This document shows, one piece after another, positions 15,907 to 23,446 of a stretch of DNA of 47,068 bases. The stretch is from UMGS172 sp045649545 (GTDB taxonomy: Bacteria; Bacillota; Clostridia; Oscillospirales; Acutalibacteraceae), in assembly GCA_045649545.1 (NCBI GenBank), contig JAZRQE010000041.1, positions 1 to 47,068 of the forward strand, written 5' to 3'. Each line of letters begins with the position of its first letter. Position 1 is the first letter of the stretch. The notes beneath the pieces were generated by a model that worked only from the letters and a program-made list of their open reading frames with translations, did not search any database and had not been told where the DNA came from. Both the position numbers and the translations under genes were made by a program.

Positions 15907-16947
15907 ATGCACGATTTTAAAATCAGTAAAACTAAATCTCAATACCGCAAGCACAAAAAACAACTGTTAATGTTTAACACAATTGTTTCAATTGTGTTAG
16001 CCGTTAGCATTGTTTTCGCAGGTGCTTTGGGTGCTGTTGCCTATATTACGAGCGATATGCGTATGGTACACATTTCGGACGACCACGATGACCTCGGTAT
16101 TGATACTACCGTTACCGATAAGCTTCCTAAAGAAATCATAAATATTGCTATGTTCGGTATCGACTCAAGAAGTACCAAAACCACTAATTTAACAAAGGCT
16201 TTGTCGGGACGTTCCGATACCATTATAATTTTATCCATAAATACAATCGAAAAAACAATAAAAATGACCTCTATCTTGCGTGACAGTTGGGTACCTATAC
16301 TAAACAAAAAAGGTACCGGTATAACCCACAACAAAATCAACGCAGCATACAGTATCGGTGGTGCTCAACGAGCAATTCATACACTTAACTCAAACTTTGG
16401 ACTCAATATTACCGACTACGTTTCGGTTAATATGCACCAAATGGAAAAGATTATTGATATTCTTGACGGTGACGGTCTCGAAATAAACATTACCCCAATG
16501 GAAATGCGTAGAATTAACGAACTTTCTGACGATAACGAAGGCTTTAATTCCAAACCGCTTACACATTCAGGATGGGTTAAGCTTAATGCAACACAAGCCT
16601 TATGCTATTCGAGAATTCGTGATGACAGCGAAGAAATAAGAGTAATGCGTCAACAAAAGGTTTTAGGCCTATTGCTCGAAAGGGCTAAGCAAATTCCCAC
16701 AACACAATACCCCGAAGTCTTGAAAAATCTTCTTTCGGTTATGGAAACCTCAATGACCTATGATGAGATTTTTAAATTCTCACCCATGCTTTCAATTTCG
16801 TCACTACAATTGCATACCACTGCCGTACCCGGTAAAGAGGTTGTTGCCCAAGGCGGTACATTTGAGGATACAAATGGCCGTTGGGTTTGGAAATACGATT
16901 TGGAAAAAGCAAAAAAATATATTCACAATTGGATATATGGAATATAA
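15907..16947 (+). CDS. LytR-CpsA-Psr (LCP) family cell-wall ligase/regulator (346 aa)
   Basis: LCP proteins transfer undecaprenyl-linked glycopolymers such as teichoic acids onto peptidoglycan. After a short basic cytoplasmic tail there is one transmembrane helix (about residues 20-47), then an extracellular LCP domain: NIAMFGIDSR, GRSDTIIILSINTIEKTIKMTSILRDSWV with the conserved Arg/Asp residues that bind the lipid phosphate, KINAAYSIGGAQ, and the C-terminal ALCYSRIRDDSEEIRVMRQQKVL block. I start at 15907 because AGAGG lies nine bases upstream and the upstream extension is inside pheA. The ATG is two bases after the pheA stop, so it rides on the aro operon. No aromatic link is known to me; this may be chance. 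Confidence 0.9.
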   Translation: MHDFKISKTKSQYRKHKKQLLMFNTIVSIVLAVSIVFAGALGAVAYITSDMRMVHISDDHDDLGIDTTVTDKLPKEIINIAMFGIDSRSTKTTNLTKALSGRSDTIIILSINTIEKTIKMTSILRDSWVPILNKKGTGITHNKINAAYSIGGAQRAIHTLNSNFGLNITDYVSVNMHQMEKIIDILDGDGLEINITPMEMRRINELSDDNEGFNSKPLTHSGWVKLNATQALCYSRIRDDSEEIRVMRQQKVLGLLLERAKQIPTTQYPEVLKNLLSVMETSMTYDEIFKFSPMLSISSLQLHTTAVPGKEVVAQGGTFEDTNGRWVWKYDLEKAKKYIHNWIYGI

Positions 16948-16950
16948 TTC

Positions 16951-17111
16951 TAGCCAAAGCATTTAAACCCGAACCAGCCTTAAAGGGCGGTTTTTAGGTG
17001 TCTTTCGGCTCATTGTCACGTATAGGCTTAAGGATTTACGAGTATTTTAATAAAGCCACAGCAAAAAAATCCTTGTTTCAAAATCTGATTCGGGGTTGAA
17101 TGCTTTGGCTA
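16951..17111 (+). repeat. 161-bp element bounded by a 23-bp near-perfect inverted repeat
   Basis: The arms 16951-16973 and 17089-17111 match at 21 of 23 positions, and as RNA one of the mismatches is a G-U pair. The element begins four bases after the LCP stop and ends directly before the AAGGAG site of the next gene. Its interior holds smaller possible stems (AACCaGCC.../...GGCGGTT near 16970-16995; AAGGATTT/AAATCCTT). Both ends read TA, as for a mariner-type MITE, but a long-range closing stem of a 5' regulatory RNA fits as well. No known riboswitch core (SAM, T-box, cobalamin) was recognised. Confidence 0.65.
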
Positions 17112-17125
17112 AAGGAGTTATAGAA

Positions 17126-17389
17126 ATGAAAATTGCAGAAGGATTTTTACTAAAATCTATTGCCGGCACGAATGTAGTAGTGCCCACTGGCAGTAATACC
17201 GTTTCCTTCGGAAATGTTATTACTTTAAATGAGACAGGAGTTTTTCTTTGGGAACAGTTGGAAAACGATACAACCGAAGAAAAATTAGTAGACTCTATGC
17301 TCAAAGAATACGACATTGATGAGGCTACCGCAAGGGCTGATGTATCTGAATTTGTGGGTAAACTCAAAGAAGCCGGTTTACTTGTATGA
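17126..17389 (+). CDS. PqqD-family small protein (87 aa)
   Basis: PqqD-like proteins are winged-helix chaperones that bind leader peptides in RiPP pathways (RRE fold); many free-standing members in Firmicutes have no known peptide. The sequence shows the family pattern: an N-terminal beta region (VVVPTGSNTVSFGNVITLNETGVFLWEQL), then TTEEKLVDSMLKEYDIDEATARADVSEFVGKLKEAGLL. I start at the ATG at 17126 with AAGGAG nine bases upstream; an upstream Met at 17096 lies inside the inverted-repeat element. The stop overlaps the next gene by 4 bases. No radical SAM enzyme or precursor peptide is adjacent, so the role is open. Confidence 0.85.
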   Translation: MKIAEGFLLKSIAGTNVVVPTGSNTVSFGNVITLNETGVFLWEQLENDTTEEKLVDSMLKEYDIDEATARADVSEFVGKLKEAGLLV

Positions 17390-17850
17390 CTAAAAAAACA
17401 GTAAAACAAGTGCCTATGAGCGAAATGTCACCGCTCATTACGGGGCTTATTGATGAAGGTGTTGACGTTACAATCCTTGTAACCGGCAGCAGTATGCGAC
17501 CGATGCTCACCCATTTAAAAGACACAGTAGTACTTACTAAATGCGACCCATCCTCACTAAAAAAGGGTGATATACCTTTATATTTACGCGAAAACGGTCA
17601 ATATGTTCTGCACAGAATTTTAAAAGTAAATCCCGATTCTTATGATATTTCGGGTGACAACCAATGGGAGCTTGAAAGAGATGTAAAGCATTCCCAAATT
17701 TTGTGCGTTGTAAAGGGGTTTGGACGCAAAGGTAAATACCACTCTTGCGACGAATTTTTGTACCGTCTTTACGAAAGTACCTGGCGTTTGCTCTTCCCTT
17801 TTAGAAAGCTCATTAAAAAAACATATCTTAAACTAAACCACAGGAAGTGA
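17386..17850 (+). CDS. S24/S26 signal peptidase-like protein with Ser-His dyad (154 aa)
   Basis: A peptidase of the SipW/archaeal type. Ser36 in GSSMRPML is the nucleophile. At the place where bacterial SPase I has its catalytic Lys, this protein has His76 in YVLHRIL, as in SipW and ER-type enzymes. ISGDNQ at 88-93 matches the conserved GDN box. The core lacks the N-terminal membrane anchor of typical signal peptidases; a C-terminal region with aromatic/basic residues (about 125-154) may touch the membrane. It overlaps the PqqD gene by 4 bases and precedes metF by 4 bases, so it is coupled to both. Its substrate cannot be read from the sequence. Confidence 0.8.
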   Translation: MTKKTVKQVPMSEMSPLITGLIDEGVDVTILVTGSSMRPMLTHLKDTVVLTKCDPSSLKKGDIPLYLRENGQYVLHRILKVNPDSYDISGDNQWELERDVKHSQILCVVKGFGRKGKYHSCDEFLYRLYESTWRLLFPFRKLIKKTYLKLNHRK

Positions 17851-17854
17851 TAAT

Positions 17855-18715
17855 ATGAAACTTACCGATATTATAAATTCCGACCGTTTAAGTCTTTCCT
17901 TTGAGGTTTTTCCCCCTAAAACAGATGACGCTTTTGAGAGCGTTAAAACTGCTACCGAGGAAATCGCAAGGCTTAACCCTTCATATATGAGTGTTACATA
18001 CGGTGCAGGCGGCGGGAATTCCGGCTATGCACTGCAGATTTCAGAAAATTTAAAGGCCAAAGGTGTTACACCTTTGGCTCATTTAACCTGCGTTTCGTCT
18101 ACTAAAGCTGAAATCAACGCTCATTTAACCGATTTTAGAACGCACGGAATTGAAAATATTTTAGCTTTACGCGGTGACCGTCCAAATGACGAAACCAAAC
18201 TCAAAACCGACTATTCTTATGCATCCGAACTTATCAAAGATATTAAAGAATTCGGCGGATTTTGTATCGGCGGTGCATGTTATCCCGAATCGCATCCTGA
18301 ATCTGAATCAAGCTTTAAGGATATCGAAAACCTTAAACTAAAGGTTGAAGCAGGCTGTGAATTTTTGACGACACAGATGTTTTTCGACAATAACATTTAT
18401 TACAACTTCCTTTATCGCTTGAACAACGCCGGTATTAATGTGCCGGTAGTTGCCGGTATTATGCCGGTTACAAATCCTAGCTCAATTAAACGTATTTGCC
18501 GTATTTCGGGAAGTTTGTTACCTCAACGTTTTATCAGAATCGTTGACCGCTTCGGTGACAACCCTGAAGCTATGCTTGACGCCGGTATTGCCTATGCTAC
18601 CGAGCAGATTGTTGACCTTTTTGCTAACGGAGTTAAAGCGGTACACGTTTATTCAATGAATAAGCCTGAGGTTGCCGCAAAAATTAAAGAAAACATTAAA
18701 TCAATAATCAAATGA
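17855..18715 (+). CDS. metF: Methylenetetrahydrofolate reductase (286 aa)
   Basis: Reduces 5,10-methylene-THF to 5-methyl-THF, the methyl donor used by MetH. A TIM-barrel flavoprotein: LSFEVFPPK with the catalytic Glu at the N terminus, YMSVTYGAGGG, NILALRGDRPNDE, and TQMFFDNNIYYNFLYRLNNAGINVPVVAGIMPV are family marks. The stop overlaps the following gene by 4 bases. Placement directly before the MetH reactivation domain and metH makes a complete unit for methionine methylation. Confidence 0.95.
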   Translation: MKLTDIINSDRLSLSFEVFPPKTDDAFESVKTATEEIARLNPSYMSVTYGAGGGNSGYALQISENLKAKGVTPLAHLTCVSSTKAEINAHLTDFRTHGIENILALRGDRPNDETKLKTDYSYASELIKDIKEFGGFCIGGACYPESHPESESSFKDIENLKLKVEAGCEFLTTQMFFDNNIYYNFLYRLNNAGINVPVVAGIMPVTNPSSIKRICRISGSLLPQRFIRIVDRFGDNPEAMLDAGIAYATEQIVDLFANGVKAVHVYSMNKPEVAAKIKENIKSIIK

Positions 18716-19266
18716 AACGAATAGATGTATCATCACTTAAAATTGACCCGAAAGAGTTAAAATCAAGGCTTTTGGGAGCTAATGACAGTGAAACTTTGTT
18801 GAAATCAGCGGAATTTGAGAAAGTAATACGTGAAGTTGCCGACTGTAAGTACGATTTTCGAGAAACCTCTGTCAAAATTAATGAAACCACCGTGATTTTT
18901 GATTTTTGCGAATTCCAAAGCACCGATTTAGCCCGCAATCTAAACAAAAGCGACCGAGCTTTCATTGTTGCTGTTACATTGGGACTTAAAGTTGACAGAT
19001 TATTACGGCAGGAATCGGTAAAATCTGCGGTTGACCTGCTTTTTGCCGATGCAGTTGCCTCGGCTTTAGTTGAGGCTTTGTGCGACAAAGTACAGGAACT
19101 TTTACCGGGTGACACAAACCTAAGATTCAGCCCGGGTTACGGTGATTTGCCGCTGTCATTACAAAAACCTATTTTAGACTTTTTAAAATCAGACGGTATT
19201 ACACTTACTGAAACTAACCTTATGATACCGACAAAATCGGTTACATTTATTGCAGGGAGAAAATAA
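18712..19266 (+). CDS. Free-standing methionine synthase reactivation-domain protein (184 aa)
   Basis: Corresponds to the AdoMet-binding activation domain that forms the C terminus of full-length MetH, where it restores oxidised cob(II)alamin. The diagnostic block is RFSPGYGDLPLSLQKPILDFLKSDGITLTETNLMIPTKSVTFIAG near the C terminus, preceded by ADAVASALVEALCDKVQ. It starts inside the end of metF and its stop overlaps the metH ATG by 1 base (TAATG), which fits a partner protein of the shortened MetH. The reducing partner (flavodoxin or other) is not visible. Confidence 0.85.
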   Translation: MKRIDVSSLKIDPKELKSRLLGANDSETLLKSAEFEKVIREVADCKYDFRETSVKINETTVIFDFCEFQSTDLARNLNKSDRAFIVAVTLGLKVDRLLRQESVKSAVDLLFADAVASALVEALCDKVQELLPGDTNLRFSPGYGDLPLSLQKPILDFLKSDGITLTETNLMIPTKSVTFIAGRK

Positions 19267-21611
19267 TGAATTTATTAGACACTATAAAAACCGAACGCCT
19301 TTATTTTGACGGCGGAATGGGAACTTTATTGCAGGCTAACGGTCTGAAATCAGGCGAAGAACCGGCAAGCTGGAGTATTACCCACCCTGACGTCATTACT
19401 TCTCTGCACAAAAAATATCTTGATGCCGGTGCAAACATTATTAAATGCAACACCTTTGGCGTAACACCCTTAAAATTCCATAATTTTGAGGATTATATTA
19501 AAGCCGCAGTGCAGTGTGCAAAAAATGCAACTTTGGGGTATGAAAACAGTTTCATTGCCCTTGACATCGGTCCTACCGGTCGACTTTTAAAACCCTTGGG
19601 TGACCTTAACTTTGAGGATGCAGTCAAAGCCTTTGCCGAAACCGTAAAATGCGGTGTAAAGTGTGGCGTTGATTTAATTCTTATTGAAACTATGAACGAC
19701 CTTTACGAAACCAAAGCGGCGGTTTTGGCGGCAAAGGAAAACAGCAATTTGCCCGTTTTTGTAACCAACGCTTACGGTGAAGACGGCAAGCTGATGACCG
19801 GTGCCGACCCCGATACCGTTATACAAACCTTAACTGGTTTAGGTGCTGACGCAATCGGTCTAAACTGCTCGTTCGGTCCCGATAAAATGTTGCCCATTAT
19901 CCGTCAATACAGTGAACTTTGTCCCTTGCCGATTATTGTTAACCCTAATGCCGGCTTGCCGAGTGTTCGCGACGGCAAAACGGTTTACGACATCACTGCC
20001 GAGCAGTTTGGCGATATAATGAAGAAAATAGCCGAAAACGGTGGTTCGATTTTAGGCGGTTGTTGCGGAACAACCCCTGAATACATTAAAGAAACGGTAA
20101 AAGCGACCCGTAATATCCCGCTTAAAACACGTGAAATCAAAAAAAGAACGGTCATTTCATCTTATACACACACTGTTGAGTTTGGTGAAAAAGCGGTTTT
20201 AATTGGTGAGCGTATCAACCCCACCGGCAAAAAGAAAATTAAAGAAGCATTACGCGAGGAAAACTATAATTTTATTCTTAATGAGGGGTTAAATCAGGTT
20301 GACCGCGGAGCCCTGGTGCTTGACGTCAATGCAGGTTTACCCGAAATTGACGAAACAAAGGCACTTGAAAAGCTTGTTTTTGAACTTCAAAGTGTCACCG
20401 ACTGCCCGTTGCAGATTGACACCTCTAATCCGAAAGCACTTGAGAAAGCTATGCGAATTTATAACGGTAAACCGCTTGTAAATTCAGTTCAGGGCACACG
20501 CGAAAGTATGGACGCGGTATTCCCGTTGGTTAAAAAGTACGGCGGTGCGGTAATTGCTCTTACAATCGGCGAAAACGGTATTCCTGAAACAGCCCAAGGC
20601 AGATGCGAGGTCGCAGGCGTAATTATTGCTGAAGCCGAAAAATACGGAATTGACCGCAGCGATATTATCGTTGACCCGTTGACTATGACGGTATCGTCTG
20701 ATCCCAATAGTGCAAAAATCACATTAGATGCAATCAAGTTGATAAAAGAAACCTACGGCGTAAAAATCAGCCTTGGTGTATCCAATATTTCGTTCGGTTT
20801 GCCTGAACGCGACCGCATAAATTCCACATTCTTTACTCTAAGCCTTCAGGCAGGGTTAGATGCCGCAATTATGAATCCGTTTTCGGATTTAATGATGAGT
20901 GCATACTATTCGTTCAATGCATTAAACTCAAAGGACGAGAACTTTAATGAGTATATCTCATTTGCCCAAAACGGCACACTCACTGAAACCAAACCTTGTG
21001 ACACCGCGATTGACCTTAAAACCGCGATTTTAAAGGGACTCAAAACCGAAGCACGAGAAATTACAGCAGAACTTATAAAATCAGGCGACCCATTAGACCT
21101 GATTGACAGTGACATTATCCCCGCTTTAAACGAAATCGGTACGGCGTTTGAGCAGAAAAAGGCGTATTTGCCGCAGTTACTGATTTCAGCCGAAGCCGCC
21201 GCAGAAGCCTTCAGCGTTATAAAAGAAAAGTTGCCGTCATCGGCGGATAAGTCCAAAAAAATCGTGATTGCTACCGTTAAGGGCGACATTCACGATATCG
21301 GTAAAAATATTGTCCGCACTTTGCTTGAAAATTACGGCTTTTACGTTGTCGATTTAGGCCGCGATGTTGCACCCGAGATAATAGTCGACAACGCTAAGGA
21401 CTGCAAGCTTGTTTGTCTTTCAGCTTTGATGACCACAACAGTTCCTGCAATGGAAGAAACTGTAAAACTGTTGCACAAAACCTACCCCGACATTAAAGTT
21501 GTTGTCGGCGGTGCGGTTTTAACAAAAACCTATGCTGAAAAAATCGGTGCCGATTTCTACGGCCACGACGCAATGGATGCCGTAAGAATCGCACAAAAGG
21601 TGTTGGGATAA
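19266..21611 (+). CDS. metH: Cobalamin-dependent methionine synthase lacking the activation domain (781 aa)
   Basis: Transfers a methyl group from methyl-THF to homocysteine through cobalamin. Domain order: homocysteine methyltransferase (about 1-285) with zinc ligands Cys201, Cys266 and Cys267; pterin-binding domain (about 300-565) with GERINPTGKKK, DVNAGLPEIDE and GVSNISFGLP; cap domain (about 585-655); B12 domain (about 665-781) with the axial ligand His676 in GDIHDIGKN and VVVGGAVL. The chain ends right after the B12 domain, about 350 residues shorter than E. coli MetH; the missing activation domain is encoded by the gene just upstream. A strong terminator follows. Confidence 0.95.
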   Translation: MNLLDTIKTERLYFDGGMGTLLQANGLKSGEEPASWSITHPDVITSLHKKYLDAGANIIKCNTFGVTPLKFHNFEDYIKAAVQCAKNATLGYENSFIALDIGPTGRLLKPLGDLNFEDAVKAFAETVKCGVKCGVDLILIETMNDLYETKAAVLAAKENSNLPVFVTNAYGEDGKLMTGADPDTVIQTLTGLGADAIGLNCSFGPDKMLPIIRQYSELCPLPIIVNPNAGLPSVRDGKTVYDITAEQFGDIMKKIAENGGSILGGCCGTTPEYIKETVKATRNIPLKTREIKKRTVISSYTHTVEFGEKAVLIGERINPTGKKKIKEALREENYNFILNEGLNQVDRGALVLDVNAGLPEIDETKALEKLVFELQSVTDCPLQIDTSNPKALEKAMRIYNGKPLVNSVQGTRESMDAVFPLVKKYGGAVIALTIGENGIPETAQGRCEVAGVIIAEAEKYGIDRSDIIVDPLTMTVSSDPNSAKITLDAIKLIKETYGVKISLGVSNISFGLPERDRINSTFFTLSLQAGLDAAIMNPFSDLMMSAYYSFNALNSKDENFNEYISFAQNGTLTETKPCDTAIDLKTAILKGLKTEAREITAELIKSGDPLDLIDSDIIPALNEIGTAFEQKKAYLPQLLISAEAAAEAFSVIKEKLPSSADKSKKIVIATVKGDIHDIGKNIVRTLLENYGFYVVDLGRDVAPEIIVDNAKDCKLVCLSALMTTTVPAMEETVKLLHKTYPDIKVVVGGAVLTKTYAEKIGADFYGHDAMDAVRIAQKVLG

Positions 21612-21613
21612 CT

Positions 21614-21645
21614 AAAAAACAGACCGTTAACGCGGTCTGTTTTTT
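21614..21645 (+). terminator. Terminator after metH, bidirectional
   Basis: AAAAAACAGACCG / CGGTCTGTTTTTT with a TTAACG loop. The T run on the plus strand ends metH, and the A run on the left gives a T run for the convergent XRE gene. Confidence 0.9.
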
Positions 21646-21651
21646 GTTACG

Positions 21652-21864
21652 TTATTTATCAACATTCATTTTGTCTGTTCGACCAAGCAAATAATCCACA
21701 CTAACGTTATAATAATCAGCTAAAATTATCAGCGTTTCAGTCGGCGGAACGCGAACACCGTTTTCATATTTAGATAACAACGCCTGCTCAATTCCGGTAT
21801 CCATTTGCACCTTTATCTGCGATAAATTTTTACTTTTCCTTAAATTCCGTAATCTGCTATCCAT
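21652..21864 (-). CDS. XRE/Cro-C1 family transcriptional repressor (70 aa)
   Basis: A minimal single-domain helix-turn-helix regulator. MDSRLRNLRKSKNLSQIKVQMDTGIEQALLSKYENG contains the family helices 2-3, and PPTETLIILADYYNVSVDYLLGRTDK is the typical C-terminal part. It has no sensor or peptidase domain. It is divergent from the SLOG gene; between the two start codons are two identical inverted repeats, ATGACA-N3-TGTCAT, one of which sits inside the promoter of the SLOG gene, so autorepression and control of the neighbour are likely. GGTGAT serves as the ribosome binding site for both genes. Confidence 0.9.
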   Translation of the reverse strand: MDSRLRNLRKSKNLSQIKVQMDTGIEQALLSKYENGVRVPPTETLIILADYYNVSVDYLLGRTDKMNVDK

Positions 21865-21874
21865 ATTATCACCA

Positions 21875-21889
21875 ATGACATTATGTCAT
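21875..21889. promoter_or_regulatory. Operator 1: perfect ATGACA-TTA-TGTCAT inverted repeat
   Basis: Perfect 6-bp half-sites with a 3-bp spacer, 11 bases before the XRE start codon. The same half-sites recur at 21908-21922, 33 bases away (about three helical turns), which suggests co-operative binding of two repressor dimers. The XRE protein encoded next to it is the obvious candidate ligand. Confidence 0.75.
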
Positions 21890-21898
21890 ATATTGTTG

Positions 21899-21927
21899 TT
21901 GACATTTATGACAGTTTGTCATATTAT
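21899..21927 (+). promoter_or_regulatory. Promoter of the SLOG gene with embedded operator 2
   Basis: TTGACA (21899-21904), 17-base spacer, TATTAT (21922-21927). The second ATGACA-GTT-TGTCAT repeat (21908-21922) fills the spacer, so a bound repressor would exclude RNA polymerase. This is a near-textbook repressed promoter. Confidence 0.8.
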
Positions 21928-21954
21928 TAATATATACAACAATTTGGTGATTAT

Positions 21955-22320
21955 ATGATAAAAAGAATTGTTATTGCGGGTTGCAGAAATTTTAACGATT
22001 ATATTTGTGCAAAAAATTATATTGATAATTTAATTAAAAACATAAGAAAGAACAATGAAATTATCATTATATCCGGCGGTTGTAGGGGTGCTGATTTGTT
22101 GGGTGAACGATACGCTGCAGAAAATGGTTTTAAGATTGAACGTTATACTGCCGAATGGAGTAAATACGGCAAAAGTGCAGGACCGAGACGCAATAAAACA
22201 ATGGCAGAAAACTGTGATTATGTAATATGCTTTTGGGACGGTAAAAGTAATGGTACAAAATCTATGATTAAGTATGCTCAAGAATTAAATAAACCCTTAC
22301 GAATAAAGTTTATTATATAA
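21955..22320 (+). CDS. DUF2493 / YspA-type SLOG-superfamily protein (121 aa)
   Basis: A stand-alone Rossmann-like domain of the cpYpsA-related SLOG group. Visible motifs are IAGCRNFNDY at residues 7-16, ISGGCRGADLLGERYA at 39-54 (glycine-rich phosphate-binding loop), the AEWSKYGKSAGPRRN stretch at 66-80 and CFWDGKSNGT at 92-101. SLOG domains are proposed to bind or cleave nucleotide-derived ligands and occur in phage and defence loci; no specific activity is proven for this subfamily as far as I know. AT content is clearly higher than in the flanking metH and transporter genes. It is under the control of the divergent XRE repressor and followed by a hairpin at 22316-22341. Confidence 0.88.
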   Translation: MIKRIVIAGCRNFNDYICAKNYIDNLIKNIRKNNEIIIISGGCRGADLLGERYAAENGFKIERYTAEWSKYGKSAGPRRNKTMAENCDYVICFWDGKSNGTKSMIKYAQELNKPLRIKFII

Positions 22321-22341
22321 CAAAACTCAAGGTTTGTTATA
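22316..22341 (+). terminator. Hairpin at the end of the SLOG gene
   Basis: TATAACAAA / TTTGTTATA, 9-bp perfect stem with an 8-base loop overlapping the stop codon. There is no T run behind it, so its terminator activity is uncertain. Confidence 0.4.
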
Positions 22342-22525
22342 CGGACAGTCGAGGACGGTAAGTCCCTACAAAAACACAACGAAAATTTTGTGTACTGATG
22401 TAGGGCGGTGCCTTGGTGCCGCCGTCAAACACACAAAAACAAAACGGCGGGAGTAAACCCCCGCCCTACAATATAAAATAAAGATATTGCATTTAAACGG
22501 ACCGCCGAGGACGTCGGTCCCTACA
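22341..22525. repeat. Cluster of four dispersed palindromic repeat units ending in CCCTACA
   Basis: Four short imperfect palindromes lie at about 22341-22370, 22399-22426 (inverted), 22444-22470 and 22497-22525. Each has a GC-rich stem and the outer motif GTCCCTACA or GCCCTACA. Units 1 and 4 are near-copies (ACGGAC..CGAGGACG...GTCCCTACAAAAA). They fill the 228-bp gap between the SLOG and transporter genes. The GC-rich units are bounded by A-rich linkers, as in REP-like elements. Apart from this the gap holds nothing. Confidence 0.75.
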
Positions 22526-22548
22526 AAAATCTATCCCTTACACTGCCC

Positions 22549-23403
22549 TTACCCTAACGTTGCTACGACAATTCCGGCGACCACAATTGCCGCACAGATG
22601 GCTCTCTTTAAAATATGCTTTTCCTTAAAAAACAGTTTGCCCGATAGCACAGTTATAACAACCGATGACTGCTTAATAAGTGTCATTACCGTAACCTCAC
22701 TTTCGGGGTCAGCGTTTGCGATAAACAAAGCCCTGTCAGCAGCAACAAACAGTATGCTTAAAATCACAATCCAGTAATTGGTTTTTAAAGTACCTAACTT
22801 TAACGGCACACGTGCCGCCAATATATAGATTCCATAAAGTAGTGTCATATAAAACATATACCAAAACTGCAGTTGCGATGCGGTAATTTGACCCTTTAGC
22901 ATCAGTGCCTTGTCCATAACGCCCGATATCGCACTAAAAAGGCAAGACAAAAGCGAAAAAAATATGTAATTAAACTTGATGTTCTCGTCTGAATTTTGAT
23001 GCCCTAAATTAACGGCAATAAGTCCTAAAAGCACTAACGCCAAGCCGATTCCTTTCGGCAAGGTCATGGTTTCGCCCAAGAAAATCAGTGCTATTGAGGT
23101 TGAAAACAGCATACGTGCCGAATCCATTACACCGTAAAGGCTAATGGGCATTTTTTTGATTGATATGAATGCTAAAATCCAAGCCAAAAAAATTACGAAA
23201 GATTTAATAAATATCCAAAAATAGTATATCGGTGGTATGCCGAAAATGTCTTTTGAAAACGGCAATGTAAATAAAAAAGCCAAGGCGGTGTAAAAAAACA
23301 AAACCTCCATTACTCCGCCTTTTTCCAATGCTTTCTTTTTTAAACCGTCTCTGGCACCTTTAGCCAAGCCGTAAAATGCCGTTAATAAAACCCATGTTCC
23401 CAT
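22549..23403 (-). CDS. EamA/DMT-family transporter (284 aa)
   Basis: A ten-helix membrane protein of the drug/metabolite transporter superfamily built from two EamA repeats. Repeated hydrophobic segments cover most of the chain; the first half contains the PISLYGVMDSARMLFSTSIALIFLGETMTLPKGIGLALVLLGLIAVNLG block and the second half KGQITASQLQFWYMFYMTLLYGIYI and TLIKQSSVVITVLSGKLFFKEKHILKRAICAAIVVAGIVV, both typical. The substrate cannot be inferred. The ribosome binding site is weak. Confidence 0.85.
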   Translation of the reverse strand: MGTWVLLTAFYGLAKGARDGLKKKALEKGGVMEVLFFYTALAFLFTLPFSKDIFGIPPIYYFWIFIKSFVIFLAWILAFISIKKMPISLYGVMDSARMLFSTSIALIFLGETMTLPKGIGLALVLLGLIAVNLGHQNSDENIKFNYIFFSLLSCLFSAISGVMDKALMLKGQITASQLQFWYMFYMTLLYGIYILAARVPLKLGTLKTNYWIVILSILFVAADRALFIANADPESEVTVMTLIKQSSVVITVLSGKLFFKEKHILKRAICAAIVVAGIVVATLG

Positions 23404-23446
23404 AATCTACACTTCACTTACAACTAAATAAATCAAACTAAAATTA

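Noticed and set aside
16951..17111. A SAM riboswitch, T-box or cobalamin riboswitch in front of the metF-metH operon
   Set aside because: I looked for the S-box core, the T-box TGGnACCGCG stretch and the B12-box and saw none; the long inverted repeat is therefore reported as an unnamed element.
22341..22525. CRISPR array
   Set aside because: The units are not identical, the spacing is irregular, one is inverted and there is no repeat-spacer pattern or cas gene.
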